From: Candidula unifasciata
Taxonomy: Eukaryota; Mollusca; Gastropoda; Stylommatophora; Geomitridae
Length of the DNA stretch: 64,000 nucleotides
NCBI GenBank assembly: GCA_905116865.2
Contig: CAJHNH020001149.1
Location: forward strand, 23,501-87,500
Direction of reading: 5' to 3'
The position numbers were made by a program, and so were the translations under genes. Positions 1 to 11,639 of this stretch are shown in pieces. The notes under the pieces were generated by a model, which searched no databases, was not told where the DNA came from, and worked only from the letters and a program-made list of their open reading frames with translations. How positions within the stretch are numbered: the stretch's first letter is position 1; each line of letters starts with the position of its first letter.

Positions 1-599
1 CAGGGGATGACTGGTATAACTGGGTAAGTCCCTGAGAGCATGGGTTTCACGGTGATATGGTGAAACGACAAGAGAGAGTGAGTCACGAGTGAATACGAGA
101 TCTGGGGGATTGAGAATCAGGCGGGGATTCGGTGACTGGGCCCCAGACTGGAAGGATGTGAAACTGAATCTGTGAAGATGAATCCAGAATGAAGAGAGCA
201 CGCGGATCTGAATCAGAGTCGAATGAATGATCGTGAAGACCAGTTGTTGTGTTACACTGTTTGATTGTTGAGCCAGCCGTGAATATGCCAGTGTCCATCG
301 TCTGAAGCATGTCTTGAGCTTTAATGCGTGAGCAAAGCGAGATTGTCCGAATGGTGTAAGTTGATTCTACTGTTGATTCGTGTCTCATGCTACAGTGACA
401 ATAAACTCGTGAAATGTGTCAGCTGGTGTCAACCGTCGTTTGAAGTCGTGTGACCGTGGAGAGAAATGCCGTATGGTTAGATTGAGCTGTGACCTAACCT
501 CTAGACAACAGAGTCAGTGTTGAATCTGCACTAGAGAGATCAAGTGTGGAGGAGACACAAGTGCATTCATTACATGACACAACACATCGCTGTCTTACA
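1..599 (+). mobile_element. 3' part of an LTR-like insertion in intron 4 of gene A
   Basis: No protein is readable here. The paralogous intron of gene B (around 34080) lacks this block: homology starts abruptly at 600-605. The block ends in TCTTACA, i.e. the CA expected of an LTR end, and has an AATAAA at 400-405 followed by GT-rich sequence, as in an LTR poly(A) region. The junction base run CCTTG at 600-604 could be the target duplication, but the left edge lies outside the window, so neither TG start nor left duplication can be checked. It could also be another insertion type. Confidence 0.45.
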
Positions 600-775
600 C
601 CTTGGAAAGGGGCCACGAAACCCACACGGGAAGCTACCACATTAAGTAACTAAGCTGCTTTTTGTTTGATCTTTTTTCTCTTCTTTTCCACCAGTTGCCT
701 CATCGGACTATTGGAAGGCGATGTCAAAATTGCCTATGTGCTCTCTCTAATGTACAAATCTTATTACGCTCTCAT

Positions 776-1006
776 TAACAAGAATGCCCTGGTACTATCT
801 GCCACAGCGAGCCACACTAAAACGTTACAACGGGTATAAAGCGAGTGGAAGACCTCGGAAAAGATGGAGTGATGGCATTAAGAACAGCCTTACAGAAATG
901 AACATCAGTCTTAATAGTGCTCTTGACAGAGCTCATCAACGAACATTACATCTCTCCCCCCGACACTTCGATGAGGTTCAAGGTGGAAGAGAAGAAGAAG
1001 AAGAAG
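776..1006 (+). mobile_element. 5'-truncated LINE 3' end with (GAA)n tail and target-site duplication
   Basis: Translation gives the basic tail typical of RTE-type endonuclease/reverse transcriptase proteins (GRPRKRWSDGIKNSL, then ALDRAHQR), followed by a (GAA)n 3' tail. It is flanked by a 13-bp near-perfect duplication (763-775, ATTACGCTCTCAT; 1007-1019 with one mismatch). Intron 4 of gene B (about 34285-34305) has a single uninterrupted copy of this target, so the insertion happened in copy A after the A/B duplication. Confidence 0.75.
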
Positions 1007-1415
1007 ATTATGCTCTCATGACGTAGTGTGCAATTATTTAAAAACTTGGCATGTGAAGGCAACACCCTCTATAAGTTGTTCATTTCTTCAAAGCTGGTCT
1101 TCTAGTTAAAGTTCCATCCTTTGCGCTGAATTTGGTCACACAAGAATAGACTCAATGCCTCCTATATAAATGTTGTAAACTCCAATTACGTCAGAGTGTA
1201 TCTGGATGAAAGGCGAGGAACTAACTGTTCGCATACAATTTATCTAGATCTATAAAACGGATCTGCACCTACTAGAGTAATTGTTTTGCCACAAACAACA
1301 TGTTGATTTGTGTTAACTAAAGTTTATCACACATAATAGAATTGCATTACAGAAGTTTCGCCATGTTGAATTGACTTTAAATCACCAACTGCATTGACGT
1401 TTTTCTCTCTGCCAG

Positions 1416-4400
1416 CAACAATACAGCCTAGTCTGTAGGGAGTCTGAGCTAGAGCCATTCCAGGTGTGCAAGGCCCAGGGACTTGGGGTTCTTCCCTGGA
1501 GTCCACTCAAAGGGTGCGTCTGGCTGATTGTTGCATTGTCATTTATTTTGTTTAGTGCGAAAGCAGAATGAGTTCATTACCTTCGGAGAAAAGGGTGAAG
1601 AAGGTTCTGAGGAATAAATACTTCTTCTTCATCTTCAGGTTTCCGAGCCTTTAAAGTTCGATGTTGCAGATATCACCTGCCTTTATTCATCTCTCTGATT
1701 GGCCCTATCTTTCAGTTTGTCACACTAAGTGTTTGTAGATCTGTCTAGATATTATCTCTCTATGGTCTTCTTAGTCTGCCTCGTAGCTTACTACTTTTCA
1801 ACCCCCTTCTGTACAGTTTTTTTCCAACCTCTTTGTCATCCTGATATTCTGGCAATATGCCCAATACTAGTAATAATAATGTAAATATTATGAAATATAT
1901 ACATACAAATACATAAAAGTAGATTGCTTCTATATATGGTTGTGTGGAGGGGAGAAAAGCCAGGAAAAAAGGGGGGGGGGGGCACATTTGCAAAAGTTAT
2001 AGCAGGGAAAGAAGTTAAGGGATCCGCTTCCCCTAATAAAGTAAAAGTCAAGGATCTTTATCCACGTCATTATGCGTATTGGGTATATAGGGTTAGACCT
2101 ATATTTGATATACCAATTGATACTAGCTCAGTGATGTAGTTAGCGTCGCGCTGGCCGCCTTTACTTCCCAGAACTAAACCTCGTAACCATTAAAGGTTGG
2201 GTCTACCTGGAAGCCAAGGTTATTTTTGAAAAAGTCTGGCTAGCCCAGGACCTTAATAGTAGGTCGCAGGTCCTGTTAGAATACTTTGCTGCAGTCTTCT
2301 TAGGTAGATCATATACACACAGCGCATGAATTCTACAGCACCATCCCACAACAACGTATAATGAATTGCCCCAACATAATCTCCGATACGCAATATTTCA
2401 TCCTTCCCAGGGGCTTCCTGACAGGAAAAGTCAAACGAGGAGTGAAACCCACAGAAGGGAGGATTGGCTGGGTGGCAAACAATGAGAACAAGGCCATGCC
2501 GGCGGCTCCTTTGTGGAAACAGTTTGACGATAAATGGTTTGATGTTCTAGATCTTGTTGAAGCCATTGCAAAGAAGTACTGTGAGTACAAGTAGTGTCCC
2601 TTTGTGGTATATTTTCCTAATGAAGTACAAATAAATTTTCATGGTGTAACCAAACTAGTGCAGTGCAGATAAACATCTGGCTGACACTTAACAACGATGC
2701 TAGATTTATGTATAATATGAAACCCCCCCCCCCCCTTTTCCTCCCAGCCCCCCCCCTCCCAAAAAAAAAATCCAGTAAAGGCCTTTACGATTTGAAATTT
2801 TCTTATACTATATTTCAAACGTACCATCTTCCCATCATTCCCCTTCCTTGCAAAAAAAAAAAAAAAAAAAACTGACTGAAAGAGCTGAACATCAAGGAAG
2901 ATTGGCTAATAAACAGCATCTTGTCTTGAAAGCTGACATAATTTGGTCATATCAAGTGCACAGCGGATTTAGAAAAAAAAAAAAAAAAAAGCAGTAGAAA
3001 CCATAGTAACAGGAAAGAATGGCGGGGCCGACCAACACGAGACGGGAGAGTTGCTGGCAGACAGCATTTCAGTGATGATAACACTATACTCTTCTTTTCC
3101 CTGGAAATTCTTTATTCCATGAATATGACATGGCCGTATTCAACGCAAGCAGTTACACACATTAGGACGTGAGCTGGTTTCAAATAAACGCTTCTAGTAC
3201 AGGGTAAATGTTTAATGACATGTTCAGTGTCACAAGGCATTCTGCAAACATGTCCAAGCTATCTCCATCGTCTTACCGTGATAACATTTGCCAGTGATGC
3301 ACATTCTGTTTTCCTCCTCAGTTCTTCATTTGTGATCTTGTATGGCTAAAATAATCATATAATTCTTCTTTAACCTTTTGAATTTTTTGTATAAAAGTCT
3401 CAAGTTTATGTGTAATTCCTGCTGTCATTTTCCAAAACTCACTGTTGTATAATTGTATTCCTAAAAATTTTGCTCTTGTATATTCTGAGTTTTTTCTTCA
3501 AACTAAATCCCTTTGACTTCAACATATTGTTAGACATGACAAATGCTTGATTTTCTTTGTTTATTCTTGATGTTACAATCTTTTCAGAATCTCCATCTGG
3601 AGTAATTTTACTTTCGAGGTATATAAATTCTTCAACGTCCTCTATTGCTTCATGATATAATATAATTGCATTTTCTGTTTTGTAATTATTCCTCATTACT
3701 TTAGTTTTACTGGTGTTTATTTTGAGTCCTTTCTTAAGGGTTGTTGTTGAAAGTCTGTCAATCTTTTCCTGAGTGTCCACATGACGGCTTCATATAAGGC
3801 TGATGTCATCTGTATATTCCAAATCTCTCAATCAGAAGCGAGTGACCACCTGAGGCCTTTTTTCTGTCTCGTGTAACTTTTTTCATCAGCCAGTCAATGG
3901 CCAAATTGAACAAAAAGGGGGATGGTTTGCATCCCTGTCTGACTCCTGTGTTGACAAAGAAACTTTCTGTTGTATGAGTATAAAAAACTAGCTTGCATTG
4001 AAACTCATAGTTAATGGCTTTAATCAAATGAACTATTTTCTGTGCTACACCATAGTGACACAGAATCTTCCATTGTGATTCTCTATGCAGGCTATCATAG
4101 GCTTTTTTTCAAAATCCACAAAGGTCATCTAAACTACACTATTCCATTTGTTATTTTGTTCAATTATTTGACGCAGCGTGAAGATGTGATAAATACATGA
4201 TTTCCCCTTTCTGAATCCTGCTTGCTCTTGCCTTATTATACTATCAAGTGCTTGAGTCAATTTTTTTTAAGAATCATCCGGCTACAGATTTGACTAATTA
4301 CTGATAGTAAAGTGATACCTCTCCGGTTGTTCCTAAATCTCCTTTCTTTGGTATTTTAATATTAGTATCATTTTTGCCACTCCTGTTGGATTTCTTCTTT

Positions 4401-7400
4401 GTTCCAGATTTCTTGAAAAATCTTACACAATAGTTTTGGTGTTGCAATTTCCTCCACGTTCAGAATTTCTAGGCAGATTCCATTACACCCAGGTGCTCTG
4501 TTAACTTTTTATTCGCCTTCCTAACCTCTGCCTCTTGTCTTTCTGTGCCTCATGTATATCAGCAAGTACAGGTGGGTCTGGACAGTTTAGTAATTCCTGG
4601 AAGTGTTCTTTACACCTTTCTAATTTTTCTTTCTCGGCTGTAATCATTATCCCACTCTTAATTTTTAAAGACAAATTTGGTGCGATACCTTATTTACTTA
4701 CAGTTTCTTAGTTATGTTGTACAATGTTTTGATGTTCTGCTTATTTGCTGTTTCCTCTGCTTTTGTTACTTGTTTTTCAATATTTGACAGTTTATCTGCT
4801 TTTGCTCCTGCTTCAACCTCATTGTTCTTTTGTGCATTGTATTGGAAAAGATTTTTTTTTTTTTTAAATTTGGCTGATTTTGCTTCTAACATTTGTCTTT
4901 TAATAACTTTCCGTTTTGCTATTTTCTCCCACGTAGATTCGGAAATCCACTCCTCTTTTTTTGACCGCCTATATCCTAATATTTTCTGCCCTGCTAATTT
5001 GACCGCTTCATTAAATTTGTGGATTGCCATTTCTGTTTCTTCTTGTAAAATGCTGAATACGTTTTTGAGTTCTATCTTGAATTGCTGTTTGATATGTGTG
5101 TCTTGGAATGTTCCTACGTCATATCGCTGCGGTTTTTGTTCTCTTATTTTAGCTTTCCTTAGTTTTAACCTGATTTTTCCAATAAGTAAATTGTGGTCAC
5201 TCCCTATATCTGCTCATCTACATCCTCTGACGTCTTGCAGGAAAGGTCTCCATTTTCAATTTATCAAAATATGGTCAGTTTGGTTTCCCGTGTGTCCATC
5301 TTGAGATCTCCATCTGAATTTATGAATCGTTTTATGAGAGAAGAGTGTTCCTCCAATTATGATGTCACACAATCTCTTTTCGTTGTCGGTTATTTTCCCT
5401 GTTCCATGTTTTCCCATTGTTCTCTTCCTCCCTGCGTTGCCCTTTTCTACTTGAGCATTCAAGTCTTCCAGGATTAATATTGCTTTGGGATGTCTGCTAC
5501 TACTGTTTGCAGACTGTTGTAAAAGCTGTCTTTTGTCTCCTCTTCTGCATCCTCTGTTGGTGCGTAACAGACCAAGGCAGATCATTTTGCAATTTAAGAA
5601 TAAAACCTTGCATAAAAAAGTCGTTTACTTACAGGCTTCCATTCTATAAGAGTTGTTGAGCCCCTTTTTAATTATTAATGCGACTCCTTCAATATATTGT
5701 TCATCAGCTCTACCTGGCCAGATTATGTTGTTCATCAGCTCTACCTGACCAGATTATGTTGTTCATCAGCTCTACCTGACCAGATTATGTTGTTCATCAG
5801 CTCTACCTGGCCAGATTATGTTGTTCATCAGCTCTACCTGACCAGATTATGTTGTTCATCAGCTCTACCTGACCAGATTATGTTGTTCATCAGCTCTACC
5901 TGACCAGATTATGTTGTTCATCAGCTCTATCTAACCAGATTATGCTGTCGTCTGTATTGAGGTTTCACTGTCCAACGTGCTTTTGAAATTCCTAAAATAT
6001 GTACATTGTGTAAATGCATTTCATGAAGAACTTGTTCCACTTTTCCATTTTGATACAATGTTCTAACATTCCAATATCCAACACTTAGGGTGTTTGTGAG
6101 AGAAAAACGATTCATTGTCGGGCTGTTGACTTTCTCTGGACATTGATCCCCAACCGTCATTTCACAAAATGTCTGGCAAGCTCCACTTTTTTCAGTGATA
6201 TCAGTTGCTCCTGTTTCCGTAAAAAAGTATGTTTTTTCTATTTTAACGGTAATGGGTTGTCAACCCTTTGCCCAACCCATAACCTGGAGGGCCAGTGTGC
6301 TAGTTTGGTCTGATGCTTTTTCGCAAGGTCTGTTCGGCATGGTTAAACCTGCCAGGGGAACAAGTCCCCTGCCGGCATAGCTCTGAGGGTCATTACGGTA
6401 CTTAAGCCATCCCGCCATGACAAGGCACCATCACCATGGGATGGAAGGTGAGTATACTGACTGTATATTAATTGCAATGCTAGATTCTACTGCCTGTATG
6501 TGTAATATATTGGCTTCTCTCCTCATTAAACACAGCCAAGAGTGTCCCACAGGTGGCACTCCGATGGCTTCTACAGAAGGACGTCGTGTCTTCAGTCATC
6601 ATAGGGGCCACAAGTCTTGCCCAACTGGATGACAACATGGGAGTTAACGGATGGAGCTTGACCCTAGAAGAGGTTTGCTTTCATCAGTTTGATATTTTGA
6701 TGACTTGTGAATGGGGGTTCTCATCCAAATAGTGGCACCTTGTGTTATCGGGTGCTTATCCCACTTTGTGCGGACCTGGTGAGGTTGAACGTCCCTAACT
6801 CACGCTAAAAGTTCACAATATTTATTAGACTTATCAAATTTATAATGAACTGTATTTTATGACCCAATTTCACCCCGGATAATGAAAGAATGATTTAGTT
6901 TCTCGTCTTTAACCTCGTCGTTGTCTTCACCTCAAACCCTGTATGTGATAGAAATTTTAAGAAGGAGTGAGTACAACATGAGCATTCAGTCTTAAAATGT
7001 CTCTTGGATGCCCTCGATTTTTTCAACCCAACAATATCCCATTGCAGGACATGTTTGGTGTTTCTCTATTCGTCTTTTCTCAGAATTGTCTCTAGCAAAT
7101 AGTTTTTTTTAATAAGGTGTGAGAGCTGGCTCCTGATTCATGGCCCGATATGGATCGGGAGGAGCCTCTGCGACCGGTTTTGCCCATAGTTAACGCTACC
7201 ACCACAACCTAGCACAGTGACTTAGTCCGTGACCTGGGGTTCAAATTCCACATGTTAACAGTCCCTCAGATCTGACTGATACAACAAATGCCTCCTCTAA
7301 TTCTCCTATCTTACAGTTTATCTATCAAGGGAGATAACAATTGATTACACTTTTCAGAAAATAATGTAAGGGATGTATGTTGAAGAAAAGAAATACTGAA

Positions 7401-9183
7401 AGATGTAACTAAAGCGAAAGATTCATTATAGTGATTATTACATTATTTGACAGAAATACACATAAATCTAGCCGCCAATATGACTGTTACATTTAACATT
7501 AAAGCCATAATAGCAAATGAAATTTAAACCAGTCACAGTTTGAAAAAAAAATTATCAGTTGACTTTTAATATACACACAAACTACAGGCATGCATATTAT
7601 GCTTGATAGTAGAGATTCTTTCTGTGTACATAAGAGGGGATTGTCCATTATGAATACAGCGTCCCAATGTCGGACGTAATTTTGTGCTGTTTTAAAGTCC
7701 CACCCTGGCTGTTGCCGGGTACACCAATATAACCCAAACTATGGATTAAACAAAGTTTTTGGGACCTCTCCCCTGGGGATCCTGATCCAAATGGTGGCAC
7801 ATTGTGTCACCGGCTGTTTGTCGCTAGGTGTAATGTCCTAATGGGGTTGAACCAGTCAGTCAGGGTTTGTTCATTTTCATTATTAAAGCTTTTGCCAGTC
7901 TCAGCATTTCCGGTGTATGGTACTGATACGGAAAGCAGCGTCTGTGTTAACTATTTGTCCTGAATCAAGCCACTGACGTCCCATAGAAGAGTTGGGTTCT
8001 TTCCTCTTAGCTGGTCTTGACACCCTTGTGGAATCACTCAGATGTGCATGTAGCCAGTTTTGTATATGTTCTGCTTCTCTATTTTAAGGATGTCTCTCTG
8101 TTCGACCATATTAGGTCAACTCACACTTACATCTTCTTCTTCTTCTATTCTCTACTCCTGGAACGCCTCGCAACATCAGTACAGAAAAATATCTCTGGAA
8201 CGGACCCTTCAATTCGCTTCGTATAAATTACTTTTTAGTGTTTCTTATATTTCTGTGGTCCATCTTCTGGGCTGTTGATCTCTGGCTCTGTTGCCGCTGT
8301 ATCTGTGGTTCCTTGGATGCTAATCCTGTTATATGGCTAAACTATTTGGTTTCTTTTCTACGTATAAAGTTCAGTATCGAATCTTTGTTGCACCTAGCAT
8401 AGTACGTAAACATTTCATTTCTGTGGTGACTATTTTCCTCATTTCTTCTGAAGACAGTGTCCACATTTGACATTGATAGCATAGTTTTCATGTCAACTGA
8501 TAAAAGTACATGTCAATTGATAAAAGTACATGTCAATTGATAAAAGTACATGTCAATTGATAAAAGTACATGTCATTTGATAAAAGTACATGTCAATTGA
8601 TAAAAGTACATGTCTATTGATAAAAGTACATGCCAATTGATAAAAGTACATGTCACTTGATAAAAGTACATGTCAATTGATAAAAGTACATGCCAATTGA
8701 TAAAAGTACATGTCACTTGATAAAAGTACATGTCACTTGATAAATGTACATGTCAGTTGATAAAAGTACATGTCACTTGATAAATGTACATGTCAGTTGA
8801 TAAAAGTACATGCCAATTGATAAAAGCGACTGAGTTTGGTCTATGGGGGGACACTATCTCTTAGAAAGTCGGGATTAGGTATGGAAGTGGTTTTCACTTC
8901 TGGAACAGCGACAAAGAATGCTTGGCCAGCAGCTGTTTGTAATCGATCCTACAGAAACTACATGACGCCATCCCCTCGATAAGTTAGCTGGATAAATACT
9001 TGTACTTTCTGGGTAAAATGTTTTAACGACTCTCATAGTATGCTGACATTATTGCAGATGAAGCAGTTGGATGACGTCTCGGCCCCTCCACTGACCTACC
9101 CCTACAATATGGTCTTCTCAAACAACGCTGATCGTGTGAACCCAGCGGCCAATGATTTCTACGTCAAATCAACCAGCAACTGA
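1416..9183 (+). CDS. Aldo-keto reductase gene A, exons 5-8 (5' part outside window)
   Basis: NAD(P)H-dependent oxidoreductase of the aldo-keto reductase superfamily, presumably cytosolic; substrate unknown. Exons seen: 5 (1416-1513), 6 (2411-2580), 7 (6536-6672), 8 (9058-9183, stop TGA), all with AG acceptors and GT donors and joining in frame with phases 2, 1 and 0. Readable family marks are [11 protein letters not shown], the [16 protein letters not shown] strand-loop, and the cofactor-phosphate region [16 protein letters not shown]. There are no stops or frameshifts, so this half could be functional. Exons 1-4, with the catalytic tetrad, would lie left of the window. Exon lengths equal those of genes B and C. 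Differences from B include PWSP for SWSP, NNENKA for DDESRA and GATS for GART. Intron 6 holds a 3.3-kb antisense LINE. An alternative last exon may exist at 11796-11843. Confidence 0.85.
1605..1860 (-). mobile_element. LINE 3' end in intron 5 of gene A
   Basis: On the minus strand the segment reads as the end of an RTE-type LINE protein (RRWRDN..TDLQTL pattern, interrupted by stops) followed by its GAA-rich 3' tail, seen on the plus strand as CTTCTTCTTCATCTTC near 1620. The same segment, same orientation, is in intron 5 of gene B (34905-35140), so it predates the A/B duplication. Related fragments occur at 10735-10860, 12290-12480, 21236-21440, 42425-42550, 44870-45050 and 55385-55560. Confidence 0.6.
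2125..2280 (-). mobile_element. SINE fragment in intron 5 of gene A
   Basis: Shares the block TTTACTTCCCAGAACTAAACC and the following lines with 35425-35625 (intron 5 of B) and, more diverged, with 36085-36310 (B) and 53640-53890 (C, opposite strand). The fuller copies carry a tRNA-like head, so this is a worn tRNA-derived SINE in minus orientation, its head deleted in copy A. Confidence 0.5.
2870..3095 (+). mobile_element. LINE tail fragment in intron 6, ancestral to all copies
   Basis: Contains the degenerate end of a LINE protein ([19 protein letters not shown] reading, with stops) interrupted by two A tracts. Homologous blocks lie at the paralogous place in B (36580-36780) and, reversed, in C (52780-52925), so the insertion predates the palindrome. 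A poly-C run (2720-2733) and A tracts (2850-2870, 2972-2990) flank it. Confidence 0.5.
3100..6448 (-). mobile_element. Near full-length RTE-type non-LTR retrotransposon, antisense in intron 6 of gene A
   Basis: The length, about 3.3 kb, matches an RTE element. In order on the minus strand: a 5' UTR with the conserved leader (6448-6200, including CCAGGGGAACAAGTCCCC in plus sense); the endonuclease start [18 protein letters not shown] (6160-5927); an endonuclease core with [13 protein letters not shown] (5585-5256); a linker (5030-4698); a reverse transcriptase motif [20 protein letters not shown] (4027-3806); a catalytic box reading YTDD where YADD or FADD is usual (around 3800); and the downstream [11 protein letters not shown] region (3780-3439). 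Frames change and stops intervene, so it is dead. A truncated counterpart is at 36780-38645 in gene B; gene C has no such insertion. Confidence 0.85.
5697..5944. repeat. 31-bp minisatellite, 8 units, inside the LINE
   Basis: Eight near-identical 31-bp units beginning TTGTTCATCAGCTCTACCTG, differing mainly at one G/A position. The array sits in the endonuclease part of the antisense LINE, and its unit appears to come from LINE sequence. The copy in gene B has no array: the matching LINE stretch is deleted near 38275-38290. There is no spacer structure, so it is not CRISPR-like. Confidence 0.95.
6700..6810 (+). repeat. Fragment of the 210-bp dispersed repeat
   Basis: Matches the second half of the 210-bp repeat (CTCATCCAAATAGTGGCAC and the GGGTGCTTAT stretch). 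It lies just after exon 7 of gene A, and 38890-38995 is the same position after exon 7 of gene B. The rest of this intron up to 7660 shows no recognisable gene or repeat; 39000-39840 in B is homologous to it. Confidence 0.6.
7665..7870 (+). repeat. 210-bp dispersed repeat, intron 7 of gene A
   Basis: Runs from GGACGTAATTTTGTGCTG to the TAATGGGGTTGAACCAGTCA end. At least ten fairly complete copies of this family lie in the window (also 9655, 22290, 28360, 31740, 39845, 51120, 51350, 51890 and 52220 regions). This one has positional partners in B (39845-40030) and C (51120-51300, reversed), so it was present in the ancestral intron 7. It has no coding capacity and no clear tRNA promoter boxes; SINE or MITE cannot be decided. 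Confidence 0.7.
8285..8490 (-). mobile_element. LINE reverse-transcriptase C-terminal fragment, intron 7 of gene A
   Basis: The minus strand reads a degenerate [26 protein letters not shown], the CYQCETWTL-type motif after the reverse transcriptase domain of RTE-like LINEs. Equivalent fragments are at 40410-40690 (B, minus) and 50480-50764 (C, plus, the best preserved), so it is an ancestral intron 7 insertion. Confidence 0.7.
8491..8830. repeat. 20-bp minisatellite, 17 units
   Basis: Seventeen 20-bp units of the type TGTCAATTGATAAAAGTACA with scattered substitutions, next to the LINE fragment in intron 7 of gene A. The paralogous place has two units in B (40680-40725) and one in C (about 50465-50490), so the array expanded in copy A. 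Units are directly adjacent, without spacers. Confidence 0.97.
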
Positions 9184-9256
9184 AAGTCAGTTCTGGATGT
9201 CTTAGCCAGTTAGCTGCTTTATCGTGTTTTCGTAGTTACTGTCGTTGTTGTTTGTG

Positions 9257-9257
<1 letters not shown>

Positions 9258-9293
<36 letters not shown>
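9258..9293. repeat. (ATT)n microsatellite after gene A
   Basis: About twelve ATT units 75 bp after the stop codon of gene A. The equivalent place after gene B has a short GTT run and a few ATT units. Confidence 0.9.
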
Positions 9294-9654
9294 CGTTATG
9301 TGTTAACAAAATTAAATTGCAATATTACAACATAACTAGAATGCCATTGCAGTGGAACCCACAGGGTCAGAGAAGAAAAAGCAAGAAAACTACAGATGAA
9401 GACGATTGGAAAACGGGATGACGAAGCCCGCTGACACAAAGAAAACATTAGGGTGGCTCACAGGCCAGCTTCCAAACCCGTTTTTTTGTAAAATTTTCTT
9501 GACAAATGTTGGTAGGAGCAGAAGGCACACGGATACAGAGCTTCAAGGTTCTAGCGCCTAAGGGGATATCAAGGACGGAGATGACAGTGGGTGAGCTGCA
9601 TGCAAAGCAGAAATTTAAAAAAAAATTAATGACTCGACGTGAGGTTAATAAAGT

Positions 9655-9880
9655 CTTTACGTCCTTTTCAGGACGTAATTTTTTGTTATTTGAAGCCCCA
9701 CTCTGGCTTTTGCCAGGGGCCTCAATATAGGCAGGCCATAAATATGGCCAAATGTCTGAACGCGGTTTCTGGGACCTCTCCACGGTGATTCTCATCCAAA
9801 TGGTGGCACATTGTGTCATTGGGTGTTTATCGCTTGTGTGATGTCCTAGTGGGGTAGAAAGTCACTCACTTACTCGACGT
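9655..9880 (+). repeat. 210-bp dispersed repeat, downstream of gene A
   Basis: One of the fuller copies: starts near GGACGTAATTTTTTGTTATT, contains GCTTTTGCCAGGGGCC and GGTGGCACATTGTGTCA, and ends in TAGTGGGGTAGAAAGTCACTC. The matching flank of gene B (around 41500) lacks it, so this is a copy-A insertion. Confidence 0.75.
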
Positions 9881-10734
9881 GAGGTTGGTGAGGACTTGTA
9901 ATCCATTAAACGCTAACGAGATAAAGAACAGAAGATTCCAGCATATCTTTGATGTCAAGATACGAGATATTATAACCAACTTCAAATGGAAAGAGTGAGC
10001 AGAAAAACGTTTGAATGGCTGCTGTTGGAAGACTGAGCAGGGATGGGAATTCCTGAAGCGGTATAACGTTTATTCGTATTAACAATGACTGGTTAGTTAT
10101 TGTTTGGCTGGTTGGTTGGTCACCTAGTTGATTGAATGTGTTGATTGACTGGCTGTTTTCTAGTAGACTAAGTTAAGATGGGTTTTACGTTTTAAACATT
10201 GATAATTAGATAATCTGAAACAGAAAAATACTTGTATTAATCAGACTAACCCAATTAATAACAAGACTAAAAATTAAAAATTAAAAAAAAAAATAAAAAA
10301 AATAAATAAACAAGCTTAAATTGAAAAAAAGAAAGATTTTATTATCTAAATTACTGGACAAACAAACAAACCCGAATTTAATAAAAACGTAACAAAAGAC
10401 AAAGAGTAACATGGCTAACAAAGTTGCAAGGAATCAATGATGCAGACTCAAATGAGAAGAGTCTGGAGTTCCTTTAAACTTTCCAGAACCAGCACCTAAA
10501 ATGTTAAAACTATGTGTGAGGATTGAGTTGAGTAACAAACCGACATAACAGCACATGAGACATTCCCTTCATCAGCCACTTGCGATAGTACCAATATCAG
10601 GCTAGTTGTATGAATGATTGAGACAACCACAACCAGTGTTGGCAGGAATCAAAAATATTCCTCGTCTTCTTCTTTTTTGTAACGTTTTAAAAAAAAGTGT
10701 TTTCGTTCTTTTCATTTGTTCATTCGTTCGAATA

Positions 10735-10860
10735 TTCTTCAGCACTGCCAGCCCTAGAGGTTCATTGCTACAAATATCACCCGCCCCCGCCTCTCTTGAT
10801 GGCGTTCTTTCCAGTTGGCGACACTAACTCTTTGTAGGTTTGCCTGGATCTGACAAATAC
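10735..10860 (-). mobile_element. LINE 3' end fragment
   Basis: The reverse complement contains the CAGACCTACAAACA-like stretch and GAAGA-rich tail of the RTE-type LINE family also seen at 1605-1860 and 12290-12480. A partner with the same edges is at 42425-42550, so it was copied with the segmental duplication. Confidence 0.5.
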
Positions 10861-11639
10861 AAATATCAGATTTATAAATAAGTTTTCAGAAAGAAGATGG
10901 TAGATGCATTCTAAAGACAAAAGAATGACAGTCACAAGAGCCCAAAAAATCAGGAGTTTGTGTTAAAACATTCACCTAAATGGGGACGAATAGAGGTCTT
11001 ATAAATAGCATATCCCTACTGTTACAAAATTGTGTTAATGTTGACCAAGTATTCGTCGTGACTTTATGTTTTAAATACTTCGTTATGTTTATTTCAGTAT
11101 TCTATACTGTAATCCAACCTGTAGGGAATTTTTTTGTCAGCTGGTATTGTTAAAGAATTATAAATGGATTTAAAGAAAAAGACGGTACTTAAGTATTATC
11201 CCACCCCAGATAACGTCACAAGGAAGTCAGTCCCACATTTTAGACGGTGGTAAGACTGGGTTTCCCGGCTTTCTGATGTTTTTAACAACCCCAAAACATC
11301 TAGAACTGGCACCTTCCCCAACCCACCTACGTCCCAAGAGAGAGTGCAGCCTAGGTCCCCCGACTGCATGCAGCCTAGGTCCCACGACTGCACGCAGCCT
11401 ATCTACCACCCCCTTAAATATTAGTCTGTCCCGTCACCTGTGGATTTCCTCTGTTTGGGGTAGGATATTAATAAGTACCGAAAAAAGTCATTCTATCAGC
11501 ACTGTAAAGACCGCAAACGCCCACAAGGCATCGAAAAAAGCGAAAAAAACTTTTCTTGGCAATTTTTTTACGTTCAGTAGTTTGTAATTGCAATGAACGG
11601 TCAGCTCTCCGTACCACTGTTGAAACTAAGGCAAGACAA

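Larger units (their letters stand above)
9184..11190. repeat. Left arm of the A/D palindrome (3' flank of gene A)
   Basis: The 3' flank of gene A. It matches 41073-42820 in direct orientation (after B). Its outer part matches 16420-17100 and 49430-50110 in reverse complement (after D and C). Recognisable contents: the 210-bp repeat (9655-9880), A-rich tracts (10262-10330), an end fragment of the RNase H LINE (10505-10600) and a minus-strand LINE 3' end (10735-10860). No gene seen beyond the last exon. Confidence 0.7.

Noticed and set aside
3439..6160. Host endonuclease/reverse-transcriptase gene
   Set aside because: It is the remains of an RTE-type LINE with frame changes and stops, lying antisense in an intron, so it is listed as a mobile element and not as a host gene.
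8491..8830. CRISPR-like regular repeats (also 5697-5944 and 24068-24985)
   Set aside because: Units are directly adjacent with no unique spacers, the host DNA is eukaryotic, and no cas genes are present.
9448..9819. 123-codon minus-strand frame over the 210-bp repeat
   Set aside because: Equivalent repeats elsewhere do not keep the frame, and there is no domain; a chance frame.
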